Shown: in pieces, positions 13,798-21,047 of the stretch
How positions within the stretch are numbered: position 1 is the first letter of the stretch
Layout of the letters: each line of letters starts with the position of its first letter
Origin: an uncultured Oscillospiraceae bacterium
GTDB taxonomy: Bacteria > Bacillota > Clostridia > Oscillospirales > Oscillospiraceae
Reading direction: 5' to 3'
Assembly (NCBI GenBank): GCA_900754515.1
Contig: CAAEDD010000051.1
Coordinates: 1-21,196, forward strand
DNA: 21,196 bases
Position numbers and translations under genes: made by a program
Notes under the pieces: generated by a model
What the model saw: only the letters and a program-made list of their open reading frames with translations
The model's database searches: none
Told to the model about the DNA's origin: nothing

Positions 13798-14493
13798 TTA
13801 TTTGCTTATCACCTTGCCCAGAACTCTCAGGGGCAGTTCCGTTGAAATGACTATATCGTCATATTTGGGGTTCAGGGAGTGGAGGGCCAATGTCTCGCCC
13901 TTGACTACAAGCTGCTTTAAATAAGCGCTGCCGTCATAGAGGAAAATGCCTATCTCCCCGGTCATTAGGCTGCGCTGTTGTCGGACCCATATGACCTGGC
14001 CGTCATGGAATTTGGGCTCCATACTGTCTCCGGCCACACGGACACCGAAATTGGCCCCATCCGGTACCTCCCGGCCTACCTCTACCATCTCATAGTCTTC
14101 TCCGTCCAGGAACTGTCCGGTTCCGGCGGAGACTGCAAGAGAATAGAGGGGCAAACTGCGCAGCTCCTCTTCCTCCTGGCGGTCACTGTAACGGCCGGTA
14201 TCTCTCAACAGCTGCACATAATCCATGACCTTTTTTCGCCCCTCCCGGTTGAGACCCGAGAGCAAGCCCTCCCCATGGCCGGAAAAGACGCCCCTGATAT
14301 CGTCTATACCCAGTGCGTCGCACAGAGCCAGGAACTGCCGGGCGTTGGGCAGTGTAGACCCATTTTCCCACTTGGACACCGCCTGATTTGAAAGCTGAAA
14401 GCCCAGCATATTCAGACAGGCAGCCAGTTGAGCCTGATTCATCCCCAGCTGCTTTCTGCGCCGGGATATAAGTTCTCCTATGTTTTTATACAT
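13798..14493 (-). CDS. LexA/CI-like repressor: XRE HTH plus S24 peptidase
   Basis: A 231-residue protein. Residues about 1-62 form an XRE helix-turn-helix (IGELISRRRKQLGMNQAQLA, then SNQAVSKWENGS). A linker leads to a C-terminal S24 domain with an Ala-Gly cleavage-type site (SLAVSAGTGQF), the catalytic serine in VAGDSMEPKF and the catalytic lysine in AYLKQLV. Such proteins cut themselves when RecA filaments form and so release DNA-damage-inducible genes. ATG 14493 follows AAAGGTG; the longer frame to 14565 would start upstream of the -10 box. Palindromes at its promoter suggest autoregulation. No phage genes adjoin it, so it may be a chromosomal stress regulator or the relic of an element. 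Confidence 0.88.
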   Translation of the reverse strand: MYKNIGELISRRRKQLGMNQAQLAACLNMLGFQLSNQAVSKWENGSTLPNARQFLALCDALGIDDIRGVFSGHGEGLLSGLNREGRKKVMDYVQLLRDTGRYSDRQEEEELRSLPLYSLAVSAGTGQFLDGEDYEMVEVGREVPDGANFGVRVAGDSMEPKFHDGQVIWVRQQRSLMTGEIGIFLYDGSAYLKQLVVKGETLALHSLNPKYDDIVISTELPLRVLGKVISK

Positions 14494-14520
14494 CCAATCA
14501 CCTTTTCTCTCTATGTCAGA

Positions 14521-14549
14521 ATTATATATCAGCCGCAAGAGAATTGCAA
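14521..14549 (-). promoter_or_regulatory. Promoter of the S24 repressor gene
   Basis: On the minus strand, TTGCAA (14549-14544) and a perfect TATAAT (14526-14521) are 17 bases apart, giving a short leader of about 22 bases. Confidence 0.75.
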
Positions 14550-14574
14550 CCGCAATTTTATCCAAACGGGATAA
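14542..14574. promoter_or_regulatory. Two palindromes at the S24 promoter, candidate operators
   Basis: AATTGC-AACC-GCAATT (14542-14557) covers the -35 box, and TTATCC-AAACG-GGATAA (14558-14574) directly adjoins it. Tandem palindromes at this place are what autorepression by an XRE dimer would need. Confidence 0.55.
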
Positions 14575-14792
14575 TTCTTTGCCTTTACCCAGCAGAGTAG
14601 TTGCTGCCGTATGCCCTGCGGCAGACTGGATAAGCCCGGTAACACCCTTCCCTTGTTGTCCGCGCCGTTAATAAGTCCGCATTTAGTCACGCAATTAGGG
14701 GGCATTATGGGTGAAAATGTAATTTTATAATAATTTTTTGAACATTTTGGGAATAAATGGTAATGTTAAATTATTGTAAAGTGGGTCTGACT

Positions 14793-14821
14793 TATTGATT
14801 TAACGACAAAAATCGTATAAT
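14793..14821 (+). promoter_or_regulatory. Probable promoter of the AbrB-family gene
   Basis: A perfect TATAAT at 14816-14821 has only a weak -35 (TATTGA, 14793-14798) at 17 bases, so it may need an activator. ACGA and TCGT flank the -10 as a short inverted repeat. The upstream 14575-14790 has no gene; it holds only a CTGCCG/CGGCAG hairpin and an AT-rich tract. Confidence 0.5.
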
Positions 14822-14875
14822 ATTGTTATAGAACATATGGAAAGTTTTACTAATATTATGGGGGAGTGAGGAATA

Positions 14876-15121
14876 ATGAAGTCTACCGGAATAGTGCGTA
14901 AGGTTGACGAGTTGGGTCGTATCGTTCTGCCCATCGAAATGCGGCGTACTCTGGATATTGCGGAGAAGGACACCCTTGAGGTTTATGTGGAGGGTGAAAG
15001 CATTATTCTTCGCAAGTATCAGGACGCCTGCGTCTTCTGTGACAGCGTTCGTGACCTTGTCAGCTACAAAGGGCGCTGCGTTTGCCCTGAGTGTATTGCG
15101 GCCCTCAGCCGTAAACTGTGA
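14876..15121 (+). CDS. abrB: AbrB-family transition-state regulator with C-terminal zinc ribbon
   Basis: An 81-residue protein. Residues 1-50 (MKSTGIVRKVDELGRIVLPI, then RRTLDIAEKDTLEVYVEGE) are almost the textbook AbrB swapped-hairpin DNA-binding domain, which controls transition-phase genes in Bacillus. In place of the Bacillus C-terminal multimerisation domain it has two CxxC pairs (CVFC and CVCPEC) forming a likely zinc ribbon, a version found in many Clostridia. The ribosome site GGGGGAGTGAGG precedes the ATG. It is a single-gene unit with a very strong terminator. The target genes cannot be told from the sequence. Confidence 0.92.
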   Translation: MKSTGIVRKVDELGRIVLPIEMRRTLDIAEKDTLEVYVEGESIILRKYQDACVFCDSVRDLVSYKGRCVCPECIAALSRKL

Positions 15122-15123
15122 TT

Positions 15124-15169
15124 AAAAAGGCCTGAAGCCGCATCTAAGGATGCGGCTTCAGGCCTTTTT
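15124..15169 (+). terminator. Terminator of the AbrB-family gene
   Basis: A perfect 21-bp stem (AAAAAGGCCTGAAGCCGCATC and its complement, 15124-15144 with 15149-15169) with loop TAAG ends in TTTTT, three bases after the stop codon. Confidence 0.9.
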
Positions 15170-15202
15170 AATGGTTTGCCGGAAAATGCAGGAAATTTCT
15201 TT

Positions 15203-15245
15203 AAATGTCTTTGCCGGAAGAAGAAACCTTCCGGCGAAGACATTT
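15203..15245 (-). terminator. Terminator hairpin of the CPBP protease operon
   Basis: An 18-bp stem (15203-15220 with 15228-15245, one G-T pair, GCCGGAAG at its top) with a seven-base loop ends just eight bases from the CPBP stop codon. The plus strand shows TTTCTTTT after it. Confidence 0.7.
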
Positions 15246-15252
15246 TCTTTTA

Positions 15253-16329
15253 TTATTCTCCTTCTGTATCGTGAGACAGATTTTTCTCAGTGGAATCCTG
15301 CTGCACCGGGCCGCGGTGAAACACCTTGGCCGCCAGGAAGGGCAGGAATATAACGGCGTTCAATACGAAGGAAAACAGCACATCTGCCCAGCCTATGGCC
15401 TGGCCGCTGATTTGTGTCGTTCCGCTAACTGCCACGGCCAGGTTGTTGTTTACAAAGTGGAGTATTACCGGCACCCAGATGTTCCCTGTGCTCATATAGG
15501 CAAAGGCAAAGAACACCCCCAGAGTGATGCAGGTGACCTGGTGGGCCGCAATGCTCTGAAGGGCATAGCCCGGGCTGTAGAAGAACAGGTCCAGAGGCAG
15601 GTGCCACAGCCCCCATACCACGCCAAGAAGTATGGTGCCACGGATGAGGCCAAAGCGCTTTTGCAGCAGAGGCTGGAGATAGTAGCGCCAGCCGTACTCC
15701 TCACCGAAGAAAGCGGCAAAGCTGAGGAAGAAATTGGGTATCAGCACCGCCATGAGTATGTAGGGCGCAGAGGTCTGCCAGTAGGGCAGATACTCGCTCA
15801 GCTGGCCGCTGAGGGCCACGGATATAAAGCTGCGAGCCAGATACAGAGCCACGAACAGCAACACCAGCAGCAGGGAGCGGCCGGTCTGAGCCTTGGACCA
15901 GCACAGTCCGTAGGCAGTCCGGCGTTCTTTTTTCTCGGTAAGAAGGAATATCCAGGAGAGCACAGACCCGGCAATGATCACATAGGACTGTATGGTGACC
16001 CAGTCCATATCAGGGCGGACAAACATTCCGTAACAGCACGCCGCCGTCAGCGCCGTAAGGGCAATAAAAAACAGGAAGAAACGCCGGGGCATGGACTCCG
16101 TCTTCTCTCCACCGTTCAGGCCCGGTCCATGATGGGTAACCAGGCAGGCCAGCATCACCCCCGCCGCCGGATAGAACATCTGGGCGTTGGGGAAGGGATA
16201 GGTGTTCAGGCCAAGTCTGTAGGCAAAGCTCAAAGGCAGGCCGGCAATAAAAGGAAAGCCAAAGGCTACTACGATAAATACCATAAGCTGCCGCTTTTCA
16301 AGGGACATAAAATTTTTTTCTGTTTCCAC
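15253..16329 (-). CDS. CPBP-family intramembrane metalloprotease
   Basis: A membrane protein of about 358 residues with some eight hydrophobic helices. The C-terminal half holds the CPBP (CAAX protease and bacteriocin-processing) motifs: GEEYGWRYYL (EExxxR), WGLWHLP, and the late HFVNNN, which together bind the catalytic metal in the membrane. Family members process prenylated or other membrane-associated peptides or give immunity to bacteriocins; the substrate here is unknown. AAGGAG abuts ATG 16338, so the true start is more likely TTG 16332 or GTG 16329; I report the latter. Second gene after the methyltransferase, 28 bases downstream, probably in one operon. Confidence 0.87.
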   Translation of the reverse strand: METEKNFMSLEKRQLMVFIVVAFGFPFIAGLPLSFAYRLGLNTYPFPNAQMFYPAAGVMLACLVTHHGPGLNGGEKTESMPRRFFLFFIALTALTAACCYGMFVRPDMDWVTIQSYVIIAGSVLSWIFLLTEKKERRTAYGLCWSKAQTGRSLLLVLLFVALYLARSFISVALSGQLSEYLPYWQTSAPYILMAVLIPNFFLSFAAFFGEEYGWRYYLQPLLQKRFGLIRGTILLGVVWGLWHLPLDLFFYSPGYALQSIAAHQVTCITLGVFFAFAYMSTGNIWVPVILHFVNNNLAVAVSGTTQISGQAIGWADVLFSFVLNAVIFLPFLAAKVFHRGPVQQDSTEKNLSHDTEGE

Positions 16330-16357
16330 CAAGATCATCTCCTTATAAAACCCGCCG

Positions 16358-17074
16358 TTATTGGCGGTGGTATATTCTCAAAACTTCCTCACTGTCTTTC
16401 CCGTCGGGGCCGGTGAGTATCAGGGGCGGCAGAATGTCCAGTCCGGGCTTGCCTCCCCTCCGCCCTTCCACCAGCACCAGGCTGGGGGCGCTGCCGGCTC
16501 TGTGGCATACCAGGCGCAGGCGCTTGGGCTCCAGACCGTGGGCCGTCATTGTACAAAACAGTTCCGACAGGCGTTCCGGTTTATGCACAAGGCAGAAGCT
16601 TCCGCCGGTGCAGCATAGGAAAGAGGCGGCGGTGCAGATATCCTCCAGGGTGCAGCTCACTTCTCCCCTGGCTCCGGAACGTTTTTCATCCGGGGAGAGA
16701 TATCCCCGCTCCACGGGGAAATAGGGCGGGTTTGCCACCACAAGGTCAAAGCTGCCGCTTCTAAAAAGCCCCCTGTGCCGGCGGATGTCCCCCCATACAA
16801 CGCTGCTTCTCTCTTCAAGGCCATTGCGTAACATGTTTTCTCTGGCCAGCTCCGCCGCCTCTTCCACAAGCTCCAGACCGGTCATATTCAGCTTGCCGCT
16901 TCGCCACAGCAGCAGCAAAGCTATGGCTCCGGAGGCGCAGCCCAGATCTATGCCCCTCCTTCGTCCGGATATATTCACAAAATCCGCCAGAAGCACGCAG
17001 TCGGTGCTGAGCTTGAAATGTCCGGCCTGGGCAAAGACCGGTCCGCCTTCCCACAGTGCGGTAAATTCCGGCAT
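16358..17074 (-). CDS. TrmN6-like N6-adenine methyltransferase (YfiC/YabB family)
   Basis: A 238-residue Rossmann-fold SAM-dependent methyltransferase. The N-terminal FKLSTDCVLLADF is typical of the TrmN6/YfiC group. Motif I is DLGCASGAIAL at about residue 43, an acidic GLELVEEA segment follows, and the catalytic NPPY lies in VVANPPYFP at about 115. E. coli TrmN6 methylates A37 of valine tRNA; the Bacillota YabB group is related and its substrate less certain, so I give no symbol. A good ribosome site (AAAGGAG) precedes ATG 17074. First gene of the unit with the CPBP protease. Confidence 0.87.
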   Translation of the reverse strand: MPEFTALWEGGPVFAQAGHFKLSTDCVLLADFVNISGRRRGIDLGCASGAIALLLLWRSGKLNMTGLELVEEAAELARENMLRNGLEERSSVVWGDIRRHRGLFRSGSFDLVVANPPYFPVERGYLSPDEKRSGARGEVSCTLEDICTAASFLCCTGGSFCLVHKPERLSELFCTMTAHGLEPKRLRLVCHRAGSAPSLVLVEGRRGGKPGLDILPPLILTGPDGKDSEEVLRIYHRQ

Positions 17075-17143
17075 GGTCTTCTCCTTTCTCCTGTGAAAAG
17101 GGAATAAACTTTCATTTTAAAATAACTATACAACCATACAAAC

Positions 17144-17177
17144 AGAATGAGGGGCGATGCTTATCGCCCCTCATTCT
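17144..17177 (-). terminator. Terminator of the ferredoxin gene
   Basis: A perfect 15-bp stem (AGAATGAGGGGCGAT, 17144-17158, with 17163-17177), loop four bases, lies 16 bases past the ferredoxin stop. The U-tract on the minus strand is interrupted (TCTGTTTG). Confidence 0.75.
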
Positions 17178-17193
17178 TATGTTGTTTAGAAGA

Positions 17194-17364
17194 TCACTCC
17201 TGAACAATTGCCTCGGCGGGGCACTGAGCTGCGCAGGCGCCGCACTCCAGGCACTTATCAGCATCGATCTCATAGTGCAGATCGCCCATGTCAATTGCTT
17301 CGGCAGGGCACTGAGCTGCGCAAGCACCGCAGGACAGGCACTCATCGGTAATAACAAAAGCCAT
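17194..17364 (-). CDS. 2[4Fe-4S] clostridial-type ferredoxin
   Basis: A 56-residue protein with the twin cluster motifs CLSCGACAAQCP (N-terminal half) and CLECGACAAQCP (C-terminal half), all eight cysteines present. It is a soluble low-potential electron carrier used by enzymes such as pyruvate:ferredoxin oxidoreductase and hydrogenases in anaerobes. ATG 17364 follows GGGAGG at good spacing; the frame to 17379 has none. Its own promoter (17412-17439) and terminator make it a single-gene unit. It supports a strict anaerobe as host. Confidence 0.95.
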   Translation of the reverse strand: MAFVITDECLSCGACAAQCPAEAIDMGDLHYEIDADKCLECGACAAQCPAEAIVQE

Positions 17365-17411
17365 GATGTTACCTCCCATGTTATTTGACCACTTGGGTCA
17401 TCGTTGGCTAC

Positions 17412-17439
17412 ATTGTAACACATCTTATGCAAAAATCAA
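17412..17439 (-). promoter_or_regulatory. Ferredoxin promoter
   Basis: On the minus strand, TTGATT (17439-17434) and TACAAT (17417-17412) are 16 bases apart; the leader is about 40 bases. Confidence 0.65.
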
Positions 17440-17516
17440 TTATAAAATTTTATTGAAAAATAATTTTCCGGAAAGCTGTCAATAATTTTTCCTGCAGCCC
17501 ACGCTTTTCGTCTGTT

Positions 17517-17545
17517 TTGGCAGGCCGGGCTGTGGATAATATATT
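17517..17545 (+). promoter_or_regulatory. Promoter of the clpC-like gene
   Basis: TTGGCA (17517-17522) and TATATT (17540-17545) are 17 bases apart, giving a start near 17552. This sets the transcript start downstream of any hypothetical longer N-terminus. I see no CtsR heptad or CIRCE operator nearby. Confidence 0.65.
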
Positions 17546-17614
17546 ATTATATACGCTGCTTCCAAGGGGGTATGCTTTATAAAGAGCAATGAAAAATTCA
17601 CTCAGCGGGCAGAA

Positions 17615-19849
17615 TTGGCCATTGAAAATGCCCGCATCGCCGCCGGTGAACTGGGCCATGGCTATGTGGGTACGGAGCATCTGCTTCTGGGTATTATGAT
17701 GGAAAGAGACGGTCTTGGGGCCAGAGTGCTCCAGCACCAGGGTTTGGATAAGACCAGGATGTGGCACATTGTCCAGCGTTCCAACGGCACCGGAAGCCCC
17801 GGCAGGCCGGAACAGGGCCTGACCCTCAGGGCCAGGCAGGCCGTGGAAAAGGCCGCCCAGGAGGCAAGACAGCTTCAGCAGGGCTATATAGGCACGGAGC
17901 ATTTGCTCTTGGGCATTCTGCGGCAGAACGACTGCGGTGCCGCCGCCGCCCTCCGGGAGGCCGGAGCGGATTTAAACGACATCTATACCGAGATAATGGC
18001 GGTCTTCGGCAATCCCGGCTCCAACAACCGCTCCCAGACCGGCACCGCCCGCAGCACCATACGCCGGGCAGACACCCGGATACTGGATCAGTATAGCCGG
18101 GACCTGACAGAGCTGGCCGCCGCCGGGCGCATAGACCCGGTGGTAGGACGGGGCAACGAGATACGCCGGGCCATCCAGATACTCTCCCGGCGCAGCAAGA
18201 ATAACCCCGTTCTGGTTGGCGAGCCGGGGGTGGGAAAAACCGCCGTAGCGGAGGGCCTGGCCCTTTGCGTCAGCCGTGGTCAGGCACCGGCGGAGCTAAG
18301 GGACAAGCGTATTGTATCCCTTGACATTCCCGCTCTTTTGGCCGGCACCAAGTACCGTGGAGATTTTGAGGAGCGGGTCAAGTCGGTGCTCCGGGATGTA
18401 CGCCGGGCCGGAGATGTCATTCTATTTATAGACGAGCTGCACACCATTATTGGCGCTGGCAGCGCCGAAGGCGCTATAGACGCCGCCAATATACTGAAGC
18501 CCGCTCTGGGACGGGGAGAGGTACAGATAATTGGGGCTACCACTCCGGAGGAGTATCGCCGCCACATTGAGAAAGACGCCGCTCTTGAGCGGCGCTTCCA
18601 GCCAATAAAGGTCACGGAGCCGGATCGGGAGCACACCATGGAGATGCTCCAGAGCCTGCGCCCGGCCCTGGAAAAGCACCACGGAGTAAGCCTTTCCCCG
18701 GCAGCCATGGAAGCGGCCTACAATCTGTCGGTGCGCTATATAAATGACCGCTTTCTGCCGGACAAGGCCATTGACCTGCTGGATGAGGCAGCGGCCGCAG
18801 TCCACGTGGAGGGTCTGTGCCACGAAGTTACAGCCGCGGATATATCCAAGGTTGTGTCTCTTTGGACCGATATACCCGTCTGCTCTCTGGATGAAAGCGA
18901 GAGCCAACGGCTTAAATCTCTGGAACAGCAGTTGAAGAAGCGCATCATCGGCCAGGACGAAGCAGTAGCCGCTGTGGCCCGCGCCATACGCCGCAGCCGG
19001 GTAGGGCTGAAAGACCCCCGGCGGCCTGTGGGAAGCTTTCTCTTCCTGGGCCCCACGGGAGTGGGTAAGACAGAACTGTGTCGGGCCCTGGCCGCCACGG
19101 TGTATGGAGACGAAAATGCCGTCATCCGTCTGGATATGTCGGAATATATGGAGAAGCATTCGGTGAGCCGTCTCATCGGCTCACCTCCGGGATACGTGGG
19201 CTATGAGGACGGGGGGCAGCTGACGGAAAAGGTCCGCAGGAAGCCATGGAGCGTAGTGCTCTTTGATGAGATAGAAAAAGCTCATGAGGATGTGTGGAGC
19301 ATTCTGCTGCAAATCATGGACGACGGCCATCTCACTGATTCCACCGGCCGCCGTGTTGATTTCAGCAACACGGTAATCGTCATGACCTCCAATATTGGGG
19401 CCAAGGCCATTACGGAGAACCGTCCTCCCCTGGGCTTTGGGGACGGAAGCGGTCAGGACGAAGAGGCCATGACCAAAAAGGTGATGGAGGAGCTGCGCTC
19501 CACCTTCAAGCCGGAGTTTCTTAACAGAGTGGACGAGACCATAGTTTTCCACCGTCTCAGCGAAGAGCATATGTTTGCCATCACCCAGACCATGCTCCAC
19601 CAGGTACAGGAGCGTTTTCGTTCCCTGGGGATCCGGCTTGCCGTGCCGGAAGAGACTGCCCGCTGGCTGGCCCATCGGGGCTATGACGATAAGTTCGGTG
19701 CCAGGCCGTTGCGCCGCACAGTGGAACACTGGATAGAAGACGCGGCAGCGGAGCTGCTGCTGGAGGGAGCCATAGGCCCCGGAGACACGGTGAATGCTGC
19801 CGTGTCCGGAGACTCCCTGGAGCTCAGGCGTTGGGTACAGGCAGTATAA
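17615..19849 (+). CDS. ClpC-like AAA+ unfoldase lacking the middle domain
   Basis: At least 744 residues. Two Clp-N repeats (GYVGTEHLLLGI and GYIGTEHLLLGI) precede AAA+ domain 1 (GEPGVGKT near residue 203, VILFIDELH) and domain 2 (GPTGVGKT near 479, VVLFDEIEKAH). The loop with LGFG in domain 2 matches the ClpP-docking site of ClpC, so it probably feeds the ClpP protease. The ClpC coiled-coil middle (UVR) domain is missing: after domain 1 (DLLDEAAAAVHVEG) the sequence goes almost directly to SLWTDIPV and IIGQDEAV. The only canonical in-frame start is TTG 17615 without a ribosome site. Homologous sequence (NEKFTQRAEL) continues upstream in frame, while ATG 17572, next to the only purine-rich site, is in another frame. 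See findings. Confidence 0.9.
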   Translation: MAIENARIAAGELGHGYVGTEHLLLGIMMERDGLGARVLQHQGLDKTRMWHIVQRSNGTGSPGRPEQGLTLRARQAVEKAAQEARQLQQGYIGTEHLLLGILRQNDCGAAAALREAGADLNDIYTEIMAVFGNPGSNNRSQTGTARSTIRRADTRILDQYSRDLTELAAAGRIDPVVGRGNEIRRAIQILSRRSKNNPVLVGEPGVGKTAVAEGLALCVSRGQAPAELRDKRIVSLDIPALLAGTKYRGDFEERVKSVLRDVRRAGDVILFIDELHTIIGAGSAEGAIDAANILKPALGRGEVQIIGATTPEEYRRHIEKDAALERRFQPIKVTEPDREHTMEMLQSLRPALEKHHGVSLSPAAMEAAYNLSVRYINDRFLPDKAIDLLDEAAAAVHVEGLCHEVTAADISKVVSLWTDIPVCSLDESESQRLKSLEQQLKKRIIGQDEAVAAVARAIRRSRVGLKDPRRPVGSFLFLGPTGVGKTELCRALAATVYGDENAVIRLDMSEYMEKHSVSRLIGSPPGYVGYEDGGQLTEKVRRKPWSVVLFDEIEKAHEDVWSILLQIMDDGHLTDSTGRRVDFSNTVIVMTSNIGAKAITENRPPLGFGDGSGQDEEAMTKKVMEELRSTFKPEFLNRVDETIVFHRLSEEHMFAITQTMLHQVQERFRSLGIRLAVPEETARWLAHRGYDDKFGARPLRRTVEHWIEDAAAELLLEGAIGPGDTVNAAVSGDSLELRRWVQAV

Positions 19850-19852
19850 ATG

Positions 19853-19892
19853 AATCAGGGGACTCTACGCAGTTCAGAGTCCCCTGATTTTT
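19853..19892 (+). terminator. Terminator of the clpC-like gene
   Basis: AATCAGGGGACTCT (19853-19866) pairs perfectly with AGAGTCCCCTGATT (19876-19889), loop nine bases, followed by TTT, directly after the stop codon. It also faces the convergent SPOR gene. Confidence 0.85.
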
Positions 19893-19907
19893 AAGTGTGA
19901 GCGGTTT

Positions 19908-20738
19908 TTATATAAGTCTTATGTAGGTTATCCCGCACTCGTCGGTAAGTTCCACATCCTCAAAAGCTTCGGCAGCTTTATCCCAATCCTTATATTTGCC
20001 GATGAGTACACAGTAGACATTGTCTATGCACTCCACCCGGGCATCCTGGCCTTCGTCCAGCATGGAGTCACGGCAGTCCTCAGCCTGCTCCTTATCCTTG
20101 AAAGAGCCAACCTGGATGGCATAGTTGCCCTTGTCGTAGCGGTCGTACATAGCTCTTGAATAGGCGGCCATGGCATGGTCATACAGGAAGAAGAACTCTT
20201 CAGGAGCCTCGTTGCTGGTCTCCCCGTCATCGTCAGTCCACTGGATGATCTCGCCCTGGGACAGATAGAACCGGTACTCCTCTCTTGAGCTGGTATTATC
20301 ATTGTAGCACAAGGCAAAATAGGGCAGCCCGTCATCATAATAGTATATTACGGAGTAGTCCTCCAAAGGAGAATAGCAGCTGTTTTCCGGGTTCTTGGCT
20401 TCGGAGTAGATGGGTGAGAATACCTGAACCTGTCTTATCTCCTTATCAATTGTCCTGACCAGGGAAAAACCGTCGGGCATGGTGGTGCCCACGTTGCTGA
20501 CATATTTGGAATCGTCCTGATAATCTCTGTACTTCTGCTGGCACTCTTCCAGGCGATCTTTCAGGGACTTATCGGAAGTACCGACTTCTTCCCTCTCGGT
20601 GCCGTCCCCATATGGTAAACCGAATATCACCTTTCCATTTTCTGTGGTACCGTAGGCAGTCACCGGCACCGAAGCAACAATGCTAAAACACAGGCAGAAG
20701 CTAAGCATTGCCGACAACAATCCAGCAATTTTTTTCAT
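19908..20738 (-). CDS. Secreted SPOR-domain protein
   Basis: A 276-residue protein with an N-terminal signal peptide (MKKIAGLLSAMLSFCLCFSI, then VPVTAYG). A charged, probably helical stretch with DRLEECQQKYRDY follows at about 60-75. The central region is unrecognised and rich in Tyr, Asp and Glu. The C-terminal SPOR domain (about 207-275: YAIQVGSFKDKEQAEDCRDS, then YCVLIGKYKDWDKAAEAF) is a fold that binds denuded peptidoglycan glycan strands at division or sporulation sites. It probably acts at the cell wall. A cysteine lies in the signal region (CLC) without a proper lipobox, so I do not call it a lipoprotein. The ribosome site AAAGGGGAG precedes the ATG. It is a single-gene unit. Confidence 0.82.
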   Translation of the reverse strand: MKKIAGLLSAMLSFCLCFSIVASVPVTAYGTTENGKVIFGLPYGDGTEREEVGTSDKSLKDRLEECQQKYRDYQDDSKYVSNVGTTMPDGFSLVRTIDKEIRQVQVFSPIYSEAKNPENSCYSPLEDYSVIYYYDDGLPYFALCYNDNTSSREEYRFYLSQGEIIQWTDDDGETSNEAPEEFFFLYDHAMAAYSRAMYDRYDKGNYAIQVGSFKDKEQAEDCRDSMLDEGQDARVECIDNVYCVLIGKYKDWDKAAEAFEDVELTDECGITYIRLI

Positions 20739-21012
20739 TTTTTCTCCCCTTTATTTCTATAGTTTCTCATTTTACTTAACTTTTCATGGGATTTTCATAT
20801 GTTTATCCCTGTGTCTTTTATAATGCCTGGTAAACTTTAAGTCAAGCCCCTTCCAGGTAATTGGAACAATCTGTCGAATTTTGGGAATAACTCGCATATG
20901 CGTTGCACTGCCGGACTGTATAAAGCTGTATAATTCAGAAGTATTTCCGCAGCACATGGGTAAAATGCCGTTTATGCCGTTGTCGTTCCTTAAAATTAAT
21001 TAAGCATTATGC
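20739..21012. other. Gene-free intergenic stretch
   Basis: About 270 AT-rich bases upstream of the SPOR gene. It should contain that gene's promoter, but I see only a TAAAAT-like -10 at about 20770-20775 on the minus strand without a convincing -35. No gene is visible. Confidence 0.45.
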
Positions 21013-21041
21013 TTGACATAACACCGGGAAAAGGCTAAAAT
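21013..21041 (+). promoter_or_regulatory. Strong promoter of the next rightward gene
   Basis: A consensus TTGACA (21013-21018) and TAAAAT (21036-21041) are 17 bases apart; transcription should start near 21048. Confidence 0.75.
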
Positions 21042-21047
21042 ATATCA

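Noticed and set aside
15205..16416. Open frame of 403 codons on the plus strand
   Set aside because: It lies antisense across the CPBP protease gene, whose catalytic motifs, membrane helices and operon context are clear. The plus-strand product is rich in Gln, His and Gly without any domain and has no ribosome site.
18422..19159. Open frame of 245 codons on the minus strand
   Set aside because: It is antisense to the clpC-like gene and has no ribosome site or domain.
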